The translations under genes and the position numbers were made by a program. Positions 55,900 through 64,000 of a stretch of DNA of 64,000 nt are shown here, in pieces. The stretch covers positions 1,592,501 to 1,656,500 of the forward strand of contig NZ_CP146275.1 of assembly GCF_037044555.1 (NCBI RefSeq), given 5' to 3'. This DNA is from Pelagibacterium nitratireducens. Lineage in GTDB: Bacteria > Pseudomonadota > Alphaproteobacteria > Rhizobiales > Devosiaceae. The notes beneath the pieces were generated by a model, which saw nothing but the letters and a program-made list of their open reading frames with translations, made no database searches and was not told the origin of the DNA. How positions within the stretch are numbered: the first letter of the stretch is position 1; each line of letters starts with the position of its first letter.

Positions 55900-58629
55900 C
55901 TATTGCGCGGCACCGGCCTCGCTTTGGGTTATCAGGGGCAGGGTGATCCGGAAACAGGCGCCCTCTTCGCGGGTGGAAACCAGTTCAAGCACACCGTCCA
56001 TCCTTGAGATGATTTCCCGGCTGATCGGTAACCCCAGCCCCGCACCGGCATATGGCCCCGTTTCGCCCAGCCGCCCGCGATAGAATTTGTCGAAGATTCG
56101 CGGCTGTTCTTCCTGGGCGATCCCGATGCCGTTGTCCTCGACTTCGATGATATAGGCGCCCCTCTTGAGCCTCGAGCGCACTTCGACAACCGGAGCGATG
56201 GCGCCGTTGTATTTTATTGCATTGGAAATGAGGTTGATGAGCACCTGACTTAAGCGGTCGGGATCGGATCGCACGTAGGCGGCCGAGGCCCTGGTTCCGA
56301 TCTTGACCTGCGTATTGCTCTGGCGCGCCAGTGCATCGCAGACCCGAAGCGCCTGATCGAGCGATTCTTCTGCATCAATGGGGCGGTTCTCCCAGGCCCG
56401 CTCACCGCGTTCCAGTGCTGAAAGATCGAGAATCTCATCGAGCAGGGAGGTCAGGCGCAGGCTTTCCTTGTGAATGGTCGACACGAATTTGGCCCTGGAG
56501 GCGTCGTCGAGTTCCTCGTCGTCGAGCAGGATCTCGGAAAAGGCCCGGATCGCGGTCATCGGCGTGCGCACCTCGTGGCTCACCTGGCTGAGAAATTCAT
56601 CCTTCTGCAGGTCCACTTTACGCAATTGCCGGTTGGCTTCCTCGAGCTTTTCTGCGGTTGCCCGCAACTGGGTGGAGGTCTTTTCCAGCTCCTGGGAATA
56701 TTCGATGGCCTGCTGGGTTTCGTCGGCCATCTGCATGACCTCCTCAAGCGAGATGGAATCGCCCGAGACCACTTTGGACAACATGACATGGGCCGATGCA
56801 GCGCCGATCGACCCGGCCATTTCGCGCTCCAGCCGCCGGATGAACGACGAACTTGGCTCCAGAGTCGTCCATGGCATCCGCGCCTGCTTTGCCTCTTCGG
56901 AGAACAGTGCCACGGCGCGCTCGTGGCCCAAAACGCGACGCGCGACAAGAAACAGGTCGTCCGCCGTCGCCGATCCACGGATCGGGCTCGCCTCGTTGCT
57001 GGTGCGCCGGAAAACATTGAGAAACAGTGCAGCCTGGACATGTTCGAGGGCCGACTGGTTCGTCATAAGTGAGCCCAGGATCAAAACCGTTGTGTTGAGG
57101 AACAGACTCCAGAATACCGCGTGGGTGAGAGGATCGAGATCGTCAAAGCCGAACAGGCCTTGTGGGCGCAGCCAGTCAATCCCCCATGGTCCATTGGCCA
57201 TCACCGAGGCAACAAGTGGACTTGAGGAGGCAAAGGACGGCATGAAGCTCGACCAGAGCCAGACCACAAAACCTACGGCTATCGCGCAGATGGCAGCTTT
57301 TGTTGAAGCATCACGCCAGAAAAGGCTCGCAAGTATGGCCGGAAGGAATTGCGCGACGCCGGTAAACGAGATCAATCCGATCGGCGCCAGCGCGTCTGAC
57401 CCGCGGGTGAGATAGAAATAAGCGAACCCCAGCAACAGGATAAGCATGATTGAAAGGCGCCGCGCATTGAGGATCAACCGCCTCACGCCCTGTCCATCGC
57501 CGATCCCGTCACCCGAGGTCAGTCGCAGCATGATGGGCACGACGATGTGGTTGGAGACCATGATCGAAAGCGCGATGGATTCAAGGATGATCATCGAGGT
57601 TGCCGAGGAAAACCCGCCGATGAACGCAAACAGTGCTAGCGCATCCTGACCCTGTGCAAGTGGGAGCGTGAGCACGAACATGTCGGGGTTCGAGCCGACC
57701 GGCATAAACGTAAGCCCGAACAATGCGATAGGGAGTGTAAACAGGCTCATTGCAAGCATATAGGCCGGAAACGCCCAACTCGCAGTGCGCAGGTGTTTTT
57801 CGTCCGAGTTTTCGACAACGGTGACCTGGAATTGTCGTGGCAGGCATATGATCGCCGCCGCGGCCAGAACCATCATGGAAATCCAGCGGTCGCCAAAGGT
57901 GTCGCCGGCATGGATACTCAGTCCCGCCGTCTCGGCATTGGCAAAGATGGTATCCATACCGCCGCCGACATAGACGACGAACACGCCGACGGCGAGCAGC
58001 GCCGTGAGTTTGACAACGGCCTCGAAGGCAATGGCGGCCACCACGCCGTGGTGTTGTTCCTTGGCATCCACATTGCGGGTGCCGAAAAGAATTGTGAATA
58101 TGGCCATGCCTGCGGCCACGCCAAATGCCAGCCCGACCTCATCCCAACCCGCCAGACTGCCGCGTCCAAATTCGGACGATCCGGCAATGGCCTCGATCGA
58201 TGAGGTTATGGCCTTGAGTTGCAGGGCGATATATGGCGCGATGGCAATTACGGCCAATACGGTTATGAGCACGGCCAGAGTGCTCGATTTTCCAAAGCGC
58301 GATGACAAAAGATCGGCAATCGAAGTGATGCGCTGGTCGTGGCTGATGCGGACCAGGCGCCTGAGAATAAACCACCATCCAATGAAGACGATAGTGGGTC
58401 CCAGATAAATTGTAAGATATTCCAAGCCGTTACGGGCTGCCGTGCCGACGGCGCCGTAGAAGGTCCAGCTCGTACAGTAGACCGAAATCGAAAGCGTATA
58501 GACGAAGGGTGAGCGCAAAAATCCGCCGCTTCGGCTCCGCGTGTGCCGGTCGCCAAGATAGGCGATAACGAACAAAAGTCCGACATAGGCCACGGCAGTC
58601 GCAATGACGAGATCGGCCGTCAGCGTCAT
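55900..58629 (-). CDS. Sodium/solute symporter-histidine kinase fusion (CrbS/CbrA type)
   Basis: This 909-residue protein has an N-terminal SSF symporter-like part of about 13 membrane helices (1-530), including FVYTLSISVYCTSWTFYGAVG and FIGGFSSATSMIILESIALSIM. A linker and coiled coil (about 640-680) follow, then a HisKA/HATPase kinase: phospho-His in QVSHEVRTPM, N-box NLISNAIKYN, DNGIGIAQEEQPRIFDKFYRG and GAGLGLPIS. Proteins of this design (CrbS, CbrA) sense carboxylates or amino acids. It overlaps the 77-residue membrane protein gene by 4 bases; a REC-only regulator is encoded just upstream. Confidence 0.93.
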   Translation of the reverse strand: MTLTADLVIATAVAYVGLLFVIAYLGDRHTRSRSGGFLRSPFVYTLSISVYCTSWTFYGAVGTAARNGLEYLTIYLGPTIVFIGWWFILRRLVRISHDQRITSIADLLSSRFGKSSTLAVLITVLAVIAIAPYIALQLKAITSSIEAIAGSSEFGRGSLAGWDEVGLAFGVAAGMAIFTILFGTRNVDAKEQHHGVVAAIAFEAVVKLTALLAVGVFVVYVGGGMDTIFANAETAGLSIHAGDTFGDRWISMMVLAAAAIICLPRQFQVTVVENSDEKHLRTASWAFPAYMLAMSLFTLPIALFGLTFMPVGSNPDMFVLTLPLAQGQDALALFAFIGGFSSATSMIILESIALSIMVSNHIVVPIMLRLTSGDGIGDGQGVRRLILNARRLSIMLILLLGFAYFYLTRGSDALAPIGLISFTGVAQFLPAILASLFWRDASTKAAICAIAVGFVVWLWSSFMPSFASSSPLVASVMANGPWGIDWLRPQGLFGFDDLDPLTHAVFWSLFLNTTVLILGSLMTNQSALEHVQAALFLNVFRRTSNEASPIRGSATADDLFLVARRVLGHERAVALFSEEAKQARMPWTTLEPSSSFIRRLEREMAGSIGAASAHVMLSKVVSGDSISLEEVMQMADETQQAIEYSQELEKTSTQLRATAEKLEEANRQLRKVDLQKDEFLSQVSHEVRTPMTAIRAFSEILLDDEELDDASRAKFVSTIHKESLRLTSLLDEILDLSALERGERAWENRPIDAEESLDQALRVCDALARQSNTQVKIGTRASAAYVRSDPDRLSQVLINLISNAIKYNGAIAPVVEVRSRLKRGAYIIEVEDNGIGIAQEEQPRIFDKFYRGRLGETGPYAGAGLGLPISREIISRMDGVLELVSTREEGACFRITLPLITQSEAGAAQ

Positions 58630-58859
58630 CGGCGCTCCTCGCCCGGCAATTGATGCGGTTCATCGCGCGGTAGCGCGTAGCCGAACCATGCGGCGCCGAT
58701 AACGAGAAACACCCACAGGCCGAACAGGAAAAGCGTTGCTACGGGGACCCCGGCGACAAATCCGTCGAACCTGAACAGCAAGATCAGTGGGGGCAGGGTC
58801 GCCATCGCTCCGAACAGCGTGAAAAACAGCGACGCGCCAATGATCTTACGCCGTGTCAT
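58626..58859 (-). CDS. Small two-helix membrane protein
   Basis: This 77-residue protein has two hydrophobic helices (ASLFFTLFGAMATLPPLILLF and VPVATLFLFGLWVFLVIGAAWFGYAL) and a charged C-terminal tail ending in PGEERR. It overlaps the symporter-kinase start by 4 bases and so is co-translated with it. Small membrane partners are common upstream of SSF transporters (the YjcH/DUF485 type), and this may be a degenerate analogue. The function is not known. Confidence 0.75.
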   Translation of the reverse strand: MTRRKIIGASLFFTLFGAMATLPPLILLFRFDGFVAGVPVATLFLFGLWVFLVIGAAWFGYALPRDEPHQLPGEERR

Positions 58860-58871
58860 GGCCCGTGATCT

Positions 58872-59264
58872 TCAACTGGGTTGCGGGTCGTTGGCGGGCG
58901 CGCCAAGCAAGCTGCGCACTGCATCGACGACATCGGCGTTGGAATAGGGCTTGGTGACGAATTTGTTGGCTCCAAGCTCCTCGGCAATGCGCCGGTCCTG
59001 CTGCTGGCCTTTGGCGGTCAGGACGAGAACGGGCAGATCAGCCGTGCTCCGGTCGGCCCGGATTTGCTTGAGAACCTCAAATCCGCTGCGTTTTGGCAGC
59101 ATGATATCGAGGACCAGTACACGCGGGCGCTCTCGCCGAACGGCGTCCATGACGGCTTGGCCATCCATGACAGCACTGATCGTCCATCCCGCTCTTTTCA
59201 GAACGAAATCAAGTGCTTCAAGGATGCTCGGCTCGTCTTCTGCAATGAGAATATCGATCGCCAA
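58872..59264 (-). CDS. Single-domain response regulator
   Basis: This 130-residue REC protein has acidic pair ED in LIAEDEPSILEAL, phospho-acceptor Asp in VLVLDIMLPKRSG, Thr in VLVLTAKGQ and Lys in FVTKPYS. No output domain is present. Position just upstream of the symporter-kinase gene suggests it is the kinase's phospho-acceptor. The transcriptional output could instead be the ScfR-type regulator encoded next. Confidence 0.92.
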   Translation of the reverse strand: MAIDILIAEDEPSILEALDFVLKRAGWTISAVMDGQAVMDAVRRERPRVLVLDIMLPKRSGFEVLKQIRADRSTADLPVLVLTAKGQQQDRRIAEELGANKFVTKPYSNADVVDAVRSLLGAPANDPQPS

Positions 59265-59352
59265 AACTCCCCCTCCGAGCCCCTTCCTCCTCGGGACTCA
59301 TATTCACATAACCGCAATTGCCGTCATTCGCCAAGCCCCCGCGCGTTGGGGG

Positions 59353-60933
59353 TTAGGCTTTGACTGTGCTCAGCGTGGGTTCGTCGCCTGGAGCGAAAGG
59401 GGCCTCCTCGCGGCTGACGCAGTCGGTTCGCGTACACAGGCGGCAGGTTGGTCCAACCGGCACGTCGGCATCGGCGTCGCCAAGGTCCAGCCCGTCGGCA
59501 TAGACAGTGCGGTCGGCATGCAGAATGTCGGTAACAAGCAGGATCGAATGGGGTAGGGCCTGGTCTGCAAAGCCGGAAGCGCGGCGCGAAACCGCTTTGG
59601 CCACGAAAAGAAATCGCGACCCGTCGGAAAAACGAACGACTTGCCGCACCAGTTGACCCGAAGACCTGAACGCACCGTACAGCGCCCAAAGGGGGCAAGC
59701 GTGCCCGGTATGGGGCAACAAAAGGCCGGGAAGAGGGAAATGTTTGGTCAGACGCCCGGCCGGATCGGAACGCAGGAAGCCAAAAGGCACGCCTTCCGCT
59801 CCCTCCGCGCGCAGTGTTACGAGCCGGTGGGCGATCTGCTCGAAGCTGGCATTGTAGCGTTCGCTCAGCGCCTCGACGTCATAGCGGAGCGTTTCCGCGT
59901 CATCGAGAAACCGCTCGTAGGGGAACAGCGCCGCACCGGCGATATAAGAAGCTAGATAGGAGCGGGCCAGGTGCCGGGCAGTCTGCGAGGAGAGGTGAGG
60001 GACCTTGACCGCTTCGGTCAATTCGTCGTCGCTGGTCAGTTCCGAGATTAGCCGAACCATTTGAAACTGGCGGGTTGATTGCGGCACGGTGTTTCGGAAC
60101 CACAAGACGCCCCGCTCAGCATCATGACCAAAGGCCCGCCCTGAATTCGGCCTGGCGTTTCGCTCGACATGGACACCATGGACGGCTGCGAGATGATGGG
60201 CGATCGCCGCTTCTCCCAATGCGCCTGACGACTGCATGTCCCGGGCTATTTCCGCCCCTCGGTGCTCAAGTGCCGGGAAATAATTGCGGGCCGCGAAAAT
60301 CATGTCATCGAGCTCGCGCCGCACAGATGCGGATTTGCTGACAGTGCTCGCGTGGTCGAACTGTCCGATCAGGTTCTGCGCCACAGCGGACAGTCCGCGG
60401 GTCTCCTTTGAGATCGAGGAGACAAATTGCGCACGCTCGGCGCTGCTGAGGTCATCCACATCTTCAAGAATTTCAGCTGAGGATCTGACGGCGGTTATGC
60501 CCGATAGAACCTGATGGAGGAGCTGGCTGAGCAGGGGATCTGCCCTCAGTCGGTTGGCATAAGCGTCAGCGCTCGCCGAGGCTGCCATATAGGCCCGATA
60601 GAGTTTTGCAATGATGCGAGCGATGTCGGGTTGCGTTGCAACCAGGCTGCGGGCCGTCTCCATGCCAAGGCCGACATCGGCAAGGGCCGGGTCGGCGAAG
60701 GTTTCGACAAGCTCATGGATAAGTCGGTGCTCGGATTCGCCCGTAAGCTCATCAATGGGAATGTCGAGCTCAGCCGCGATGCGTTGGAGCAGCGTGCCGC
60801 CAACCTGGCGCTTGTTGGCTTCGATGAGATTGAGATAGCTGGGCGAGACGTCGACGCTGCGTGCCAGTGCGGCCTGGGAAAGTCGCAAACCCTTGCGGCG
60901 TGTCCTTATTCGAAGCCCGATTGGCGCTCGCAT
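59353..60933 (-). CDS. Short-chain fatty acyl transcriptional regulator (XRE + DUF2083)
   Basis: This 526-residue regulator has an N-terminal XRE helix-turn-helix (LRLSQAALARSVDVSPSYLNLIEANKR), a central helical region, an ImmA/IrrE-like segment and a C-terminal DUF2083 domain with clustered cysteines (CRLCTRTDC, HTGHACPLWALY). Relatives (PrpR, RamB, ScfR) control propionate, acetate or glyoxylate metabolism in response to acyl-CoA. ATG 60933 with GAGGA is preferred to TTG 60951. It is divergent from a branched-chain-type ABC transporter, which is a plausible target. Confidence 0.9.
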   Translation of the reverse strand: MRAPIGLRIRTRRKGLRLSQAALARSVDVSPSYLNLIEANKRQVGGTLLQRIAAELDIPIDELTGESEHRLIHELVETFADPALADVGLGMETARSLVATQPDIARIIAKLYRAYMAASASADAYANRLRADPLLSQLLHQVLSGITAVRSSAEILEDVDDLSSAERAQFVSSISKETRGLSAVAQNLIGQFDHASTVSKSASVRRELDDMIFAARNYFPALEHRGAEIARDMQSSGALGEAAIAHHLAAVHGVHVERNARPNSGRAFGHDAERGVLWFRNTVPQSTRQFQMVRLISELTSDDELTEAVKVPHLSSQTARHLARSYLASYIAGAALFPYERFLDDAETLRYDVEALSERYNASFEQIAHRLVTLRAEGAEGVPFGFLRSDPAGRLTKHFPLPGLLLPHTGHACPLWALYGAFRSSGQLVRQVVRFSDGSRFLFVAKAVSRRASGFADQALPHSILLVTDILHADRTVYADGLDLGDADADVPVGPTCRLCTRTDCVSREEAPFAPGDEPTLSTVKA

Positions 60934-61107
60934 CCCGTCCTCGCTTGTCAACTGTTTGACATAATATGGGCGCTAATTGGTCAAAGCTTTACAAAATTTC
61001 TTATTAATTACAATAGTATATTGCTCTTGCATTAACGGCACTCGATACTCCGGCGGTGGATTTGGGACATATGGAGGTATGGCCCGCCGCACCAAAGGAG
61101 GAGATTA
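60934..61107. promoter_or_regulatory. AT-rich divergent promoter region
   Basis: This region is between the ScfR-type regulator and the ABC transporter and is distinctly AT-rich. It contains TTTACAAA at 60988-60995, close to the TTTGCAAA motif bound by RamB/PrpR-type regulators. The match is one base off and short, so the assignment is tentative. Confidence 0.35.
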
Positions 61108-62460
61108 ATGAGCGATTTGAAACGCGGAATCAGCCGTCGTCGCGTCGTCAAGACGGGCATGGCTGGCATCCTGGCGACGGGGGTTTCCCCCCTCATTTTG
61201 TCCAAGGGGGCTTGGGCGCAGGAATTTTGCAACGCGCCGACCGGTGATACCGTTACCTTGGGTTTCAACGTACCCCAGACCGGCGCTTATGCCGACGAAG
61301 GCGCCGATGAACTCAGGGCCTATCAGCTGGCGGTCGAACATCTAAACGGCGAGGGCGATGGCGGTCTGATCCCGCATTTTTCATCCAAGACCCTTACCGG
61401 AAGCGGAATTTTGGGCAAGCGCGTCGAGTACGTGACCGGCGACACCCAGACCCAGTCCGATCCCGCCCGTGAATCGGCCCGCCGCATGATCGAGCGCGAT
61501 GGTGCTGTTATGATTACCGGCGGTTCGTCGTCCGGCGTTGCCATCGCTGTGCAAAGTCTTTGCCAGGACATGGGCATCATCTTCATGGCGGCCTTGACCC
61601 ATTCCAACGACACGACGGGCAAAGACAAGCGCAAATACGGCTTCCGCCATTTCTTCAATGCCTATCAATCGGGTGTTGGTCTGGGGCCGCAACTGGGTGC
61701 TGCCTATGGCAATGATCGCCGCGCCTATCATCTGACCGCCGACTACACCTGGGGCTGGACGCAAGAAGAATCGATGATCGCCGCGACCGAAGCGCTTGGT
61801 TGGGAGACCGTCGAAACGGTCCGGACGCCGGTGGGCGCTGGTGACTTCAGCCAGTATATCACGCCAGTCCTCAACTCTGGCGCCGACGTTCTGATTCTCA
61901 ATCACTACGGGTTTGACGGCATCAACTCGTTGACCCAGGCGACCCAGTTCGGTCTTCGCGACCGTCAGGCCAACGGCAAGGATTTCCAGTTGGTCCTTCC
62001 GCTGGTTTCCGATCTCATGGCGGCTGGTGCCGGCTCGGCGATGCAGGGCGTTTACGGCACGTCGAACTGGTACTGGAGCATGCAGGATGAAGGCTCGAAA
62101 GCCTTTACCGCTTCATTCGGCGCCAAATTCGGGTCGCCCCCCAGTCAGGCGGCGCATACCGCATATGTCCAGACGCTGCTTTATGCGGATGCCGTGGAAC
62201 GGGCCGGTACATTCTATCCGCCCGAGGTCATTGCCGCGCTTGAAGATTTCGAGTTCGACGGCATGGGCAATGGTCCGACCCTTTATCGTGGGTCCGATCA
62301 CCAGTGCTTCAAGGACGTTCTGGTCGTTCAGGGCAAGGAGCAGCCATCCAACGAGTTCGACCTTCTCGAAGTGGTGAATACCGCCTCGCGTGACAGTGTC
62401 ACCTACGATCCGTCGATCTTCGGCGGGGAGTTGGGCTCGGCCGACCCGCAAATGTGCTGA
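61108..62460 (+). CDS. Branched-chain-amino-acid-type ABC transporter substrate-binding protein
   Basis: This 450-residue periplasmic protein has a Tat signal: SRRRVVKTGMAG followed by a hydrophobic stretch and cleavage near AWAQE. The mature part is a Peripla_BP_6/LivJ-like fold (VTLGFNVPQTGAYADEGADELRAYQLAVEHLN, VMITGGSSSGVAIAV, FRHFFNAYQ). LivH- and LivM-type permease genes follow. Neighbouring acyl-CoA-type regulation hints at a short-chain carboxylate or amide as ligand, which is inference. ATG 61108 has AAAGGAGGAG. Confidence 0.9.
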   Translation: MSDLKRGISRRRVVKTGMAGILATGVSPLILSKGAWAQEFCNAPTGDTVTLGFNVPQTGAYADEGADELRAYQLAVEHLNGEGDGGLIPHFSSKTLTGSGILGKRVEYVTGDTQTQSDPARESARRMIERDGAVMITGGSSSGVAIAVQSLCQDMGIIFMAALTHSNDTTGKDKRKYGFRHFFNAYQSGVGLGPQLGAAYGNDRRAYHLTADYTWGWTQEESMIAATEALGWETVETVRTPVGAGDFSQYITPVLNSGADVLILNHYGFDGINSLTQATQFGLRDRQANGKDFQLVLPLVSDLMAAGAGSAMQGVYGTSNWYWSMQDEGSKAFTASFGAKFGSPPSQAAHTAYVQTLLYADAVERAGTFYPPEVIAALEDFEFDGMGNGPTLYRGSDHQCFKDVLVVQGKEQPSNEFDLLEVVNTASRDSVTYDPSIFGGELGSADPQMC

Positions 62461-62532
62461 TGCCGCACTGACGGTGGTTTGCATGTCCGGCCGCCGCGGT
62501 GGCCGGACAAACCTACATCTGGAGCCAAATCG

Positions 62533-63561
62533 ATGGATGCGATTCTCGCGCAATTGCTCAACGGGCTGGACAAGGGCGGCGCTTACGCCCTGATCGCCTT
62601 GGGTCTCACTCTGGTTTTCGGCACTTTGGGTGTCGTTAATTTCGCTCACGGCGCGCTGTTCATGCTCGGCGCCTTCTGCGCGGTCACGTTCCGTGCCCTG
62701 ATTACGATGGAAAGCGTCACGATCGACGAAACCCAGCTTTCGCCCTGGGGGGCTCCTCTCGAAATTCGCACGCCGATGGCCGAAACCTGGTTCGGCGATT
62801 TCGGCGCGGTACTCGTTGATTATTCGGTGCCTTTTTCGATTCTTCTGGCCATTCCTGTCATGCTGATCATCGGCGTGGCGATGGAACGGGGGCTGATCAA
62901 GCATTTCTACAAACGCCCGCATGCCGAACAGATCCTGGTGACCTTTGGTTTGGCCATTGTCCTGCAGGAAGTGGTCAAGGCGTTTTTCGGTCCCAATCCA
63001 TGGCCGCAACCCATTCCGTCCGACCTGCGGGGCGCCACCGACGTGGGTGTCCTTTTCGGAATGCAGGCGGGCGCGGTCACATATCCGCTTTGGCGGCTGG
63101 TCTATCTTGGCTTTTCGCTCGCCGTTCTGGCTGCAGTGTTCGCATTCCTGCGCTTCACGACCTTCGGTATGGTGGTCCGTGCGGGCATGGCTGACCGCGA
63201 AACCGTCGGGTTACTCGGGATCAATATCGATCGCCGCTTTACGATCATGTTTGGATTGGCGGCGGTGGTGGCGGGGCTGGCAGGCGCCATGTATACGCCG
63301 CTGCTGCCGCCCAATTACAGCCTTGGCATGGATTTCCTGGTGCTTTCGTTCGTGGTCGTCGTGGTTGGTGGGATGGGCTCGCTGCCCGGCGCTGTCGCAG
63401 CCGGCTTCCTGCTCGGCATCCTGCAGTCCTTTGCATCAATGACGGCAATCAAGGCCATCATTCCCGGTATCGACCAGATCATCATCTATGCGGTGGCTGT
63501 GATCATTCTGCTTGTTCGTCCCCGTGGTCTGCTGGGCCGCCGTGGCGTGATGGAGGCCTGA
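62533..63561 (+). CDS. Branched-chain-amino-acid-type ABC transporter permease, LivH family
   Basis: This 342-residue inner-membrane permease has about eight helices and the LivH pattern [37 protein letters not shown]. The conserved late segment is [37 protein letters not shown] periplasmic insertion around 70-105 is longer than in E. coli LivH. ATG 62533 lies 72 bases after the binding protein gene. Confidence 0.93.
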   Translation: MDAILAQLLNGLDKGGAYALIALGLTLVFGTLGVVNFAHGALFMLGAFCAVTFRALITMESVTIDETQLSPWGAPLEIRTPMAETWFGDFGAVLVDYSVPFSILLAIPVMLIIGVAMERGLIKHFYKRPHAEQILVTFGLAIVLQEVVKAFFGPNPWPQPIPSDLRGATDVGVLFGMQAGAVTYPLWRLVYLGFSLAVLAAVFAFLRFTTFGMVVRAGMADRETVGLLGINIDRRFTIMFGLAAVVAGLAGAMYTPLLPPNYSLGMDFLVLSFVVVVVGGMGSLPGAVAAGFLLGILQSFASMTAIKAIIPGIDQIIIYAVAVIILLVRPRGLLGRRGVMEA

Positions 63562-63562
63562 G

Positions 63563-64000
63563 ATGGATTTCTTTCGACTCCCAAGGAACGAGTACGTCAC
63601 CCTTGCCGTCTTCTCGCTGGTGGTTCTCACCATGCCGATCTGGCTTCAGCCGTTAGGGGCGGCCTATCCCGGGCTCATGCAGCAATTCACGATCTTTGCG
63701 ATCTTTGCGGTGGGCTTCAATATTCTGTTTGGTCTCACTGGATATCTCAGCTTTGGCCATGCGGCCTTTCTGGGGGTCGGCTCCTATACGGCAGTCTGGT
63801 CTTTCAAGCTGCTGTCGATGGATGCCATTCCGGCGCTGATTTTCGCCATCGTCATGGCTGGCGTTTTTGCACTGGTCATCGGGTTTGTGTCGCTGCGCCG
63901 CTCGGGCATCTACTTTTCAATCCTGACCCTGGCGTTTGCCCAGATGAGCTATAACCTTGCCTATTCGGTGCTCACGCCCATCACCAACGGCGAAACGGCG
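63563..64000 (+). CDS. Branched-chain-amino-acid-type ABC transporter permease, LivM family (partial)
   Basis: The first 146 residues of the second permease run to the window edge with no stop. It has [32 protein letters not shown], the LivM signature, and [19 protein letters not shown]. It starts 1 base after the livH-type stop. ATPase genes would be expected beyond the window. Confidence 0.92.
   Translation, partial: MDFFRLPRNEYVTLAVFSLVVLTMPIWLQPLGAAYPGLMQQFTIFAIFAVGFNILFGLTGYLSFGHAAFLGVGSYTAVWSFKLLSMDAIPALIFAIVMAGVFALVIGFVSLRRSGIYFSILTLAFAQMSYNLAYSVLTPITNGETA

Noticed and set aside
59336..59352. CCCCC/GGGGG stem before the end of the ScfR-type gene as a terminator
   Set aside because: Low complexity, short, and no T-run on the minus strand.

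Overview
The window is GC-rich, densely coded DNA from an alphaproteobacterium, most likely Hyphomicrobiales and possibly Devosiaceae (Devosia/Pelagibacterium type). The family call is an inference. It rests on fused cytochrome oxidase subunits I+III, a pca cluster with a PcaQ-type LysR, FATGUY-type single-domain response regulators beside an HWE kinase, an intergenic element resembling rhizobial RIME repeats, and a TTAA-N7-TTAA (CtrA-type) box. No phage, transposase, CRISPR array or rRNA was seen.

Layout. 1-13.5 kb is housekeeping and sugar uptake: a lytic transglycosylase, a DUF2336 protein, NAD kinase, an HdeD-like membrane protein, tRNA-Thr, an Old Yellow Enzyme, a ROK regulator next to a xylose-type ABC transporter (xylF-xylH-xylG), glutathione-dependent formaldehyde dehydrogenase, a YaiI-family protein, a polysaccharide deacetylase lipoprotein, rlmB, tRNA-Tyr and tRNA-Gly. 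13.7-24.8 kb is an accessory catabolic island: DUF6282 hydrolase, FAH-family hydrolase, quinone oxidoreductase, IclR regulator, a complete tripartite tricarboxylate transporter (TctB, TctA, TctC), two MaoC hydratases, an acyl-CoA ligase and an MmgE/PrpD protein. Its three transcription units each carry the same GTTTCG-N5-CGAAAC-like inverted repeat upstream, so the cluster looks like one regulon for an unidentified carboxylic acid. 25-26.3 kb holds the RIME-like repeat, a PRC-barrel protein and a small hydrophilic protein.

26.3-32.9 kb and 42.4-47.1 kb are two paralogous terminal-oxidase operons. Each has subunit II, fused subunit I+III, a CtaG-type assembly protein and a small membrane protein. 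One uses a cytochrome c-fused subunit II, a triheme cytochrome and an embedded cation exchanger. The other has a plain CuA subunit II and a CopD/HemJ-like membrane protein. By eye, both subunits I have Gln where the K-channel Lys should be and lack the D-channel asparagines. Between them lie an SDR, the NHEJ pair Ku-LigD, a Crp/Fnr regulator, a flavodoxin-like reductase, two single-domain response regulators with an HWE histidine kinase, and a DUF2231 membrane protein.

47.2-54 kb is the protocatechuate branch: pobA with its AraC regulator, then pcaQ divergent from pcaDCHGB, which converts 4-hydroxybenzoate to 3-oxoadipate. 54.2-55.9 kb is panB-panC. 55.9-64 kb looks like a carboxylate-sensing locus: a sodium/solute symporter fused to a histidine kinase, a small membrane protein, a single-domain response regulator, a short-chain-fatty-acyl type regulator, and a divergent branched-chain-amino-acid-type ABC transporter (binding protein, LivH, partial LivM running off the window).
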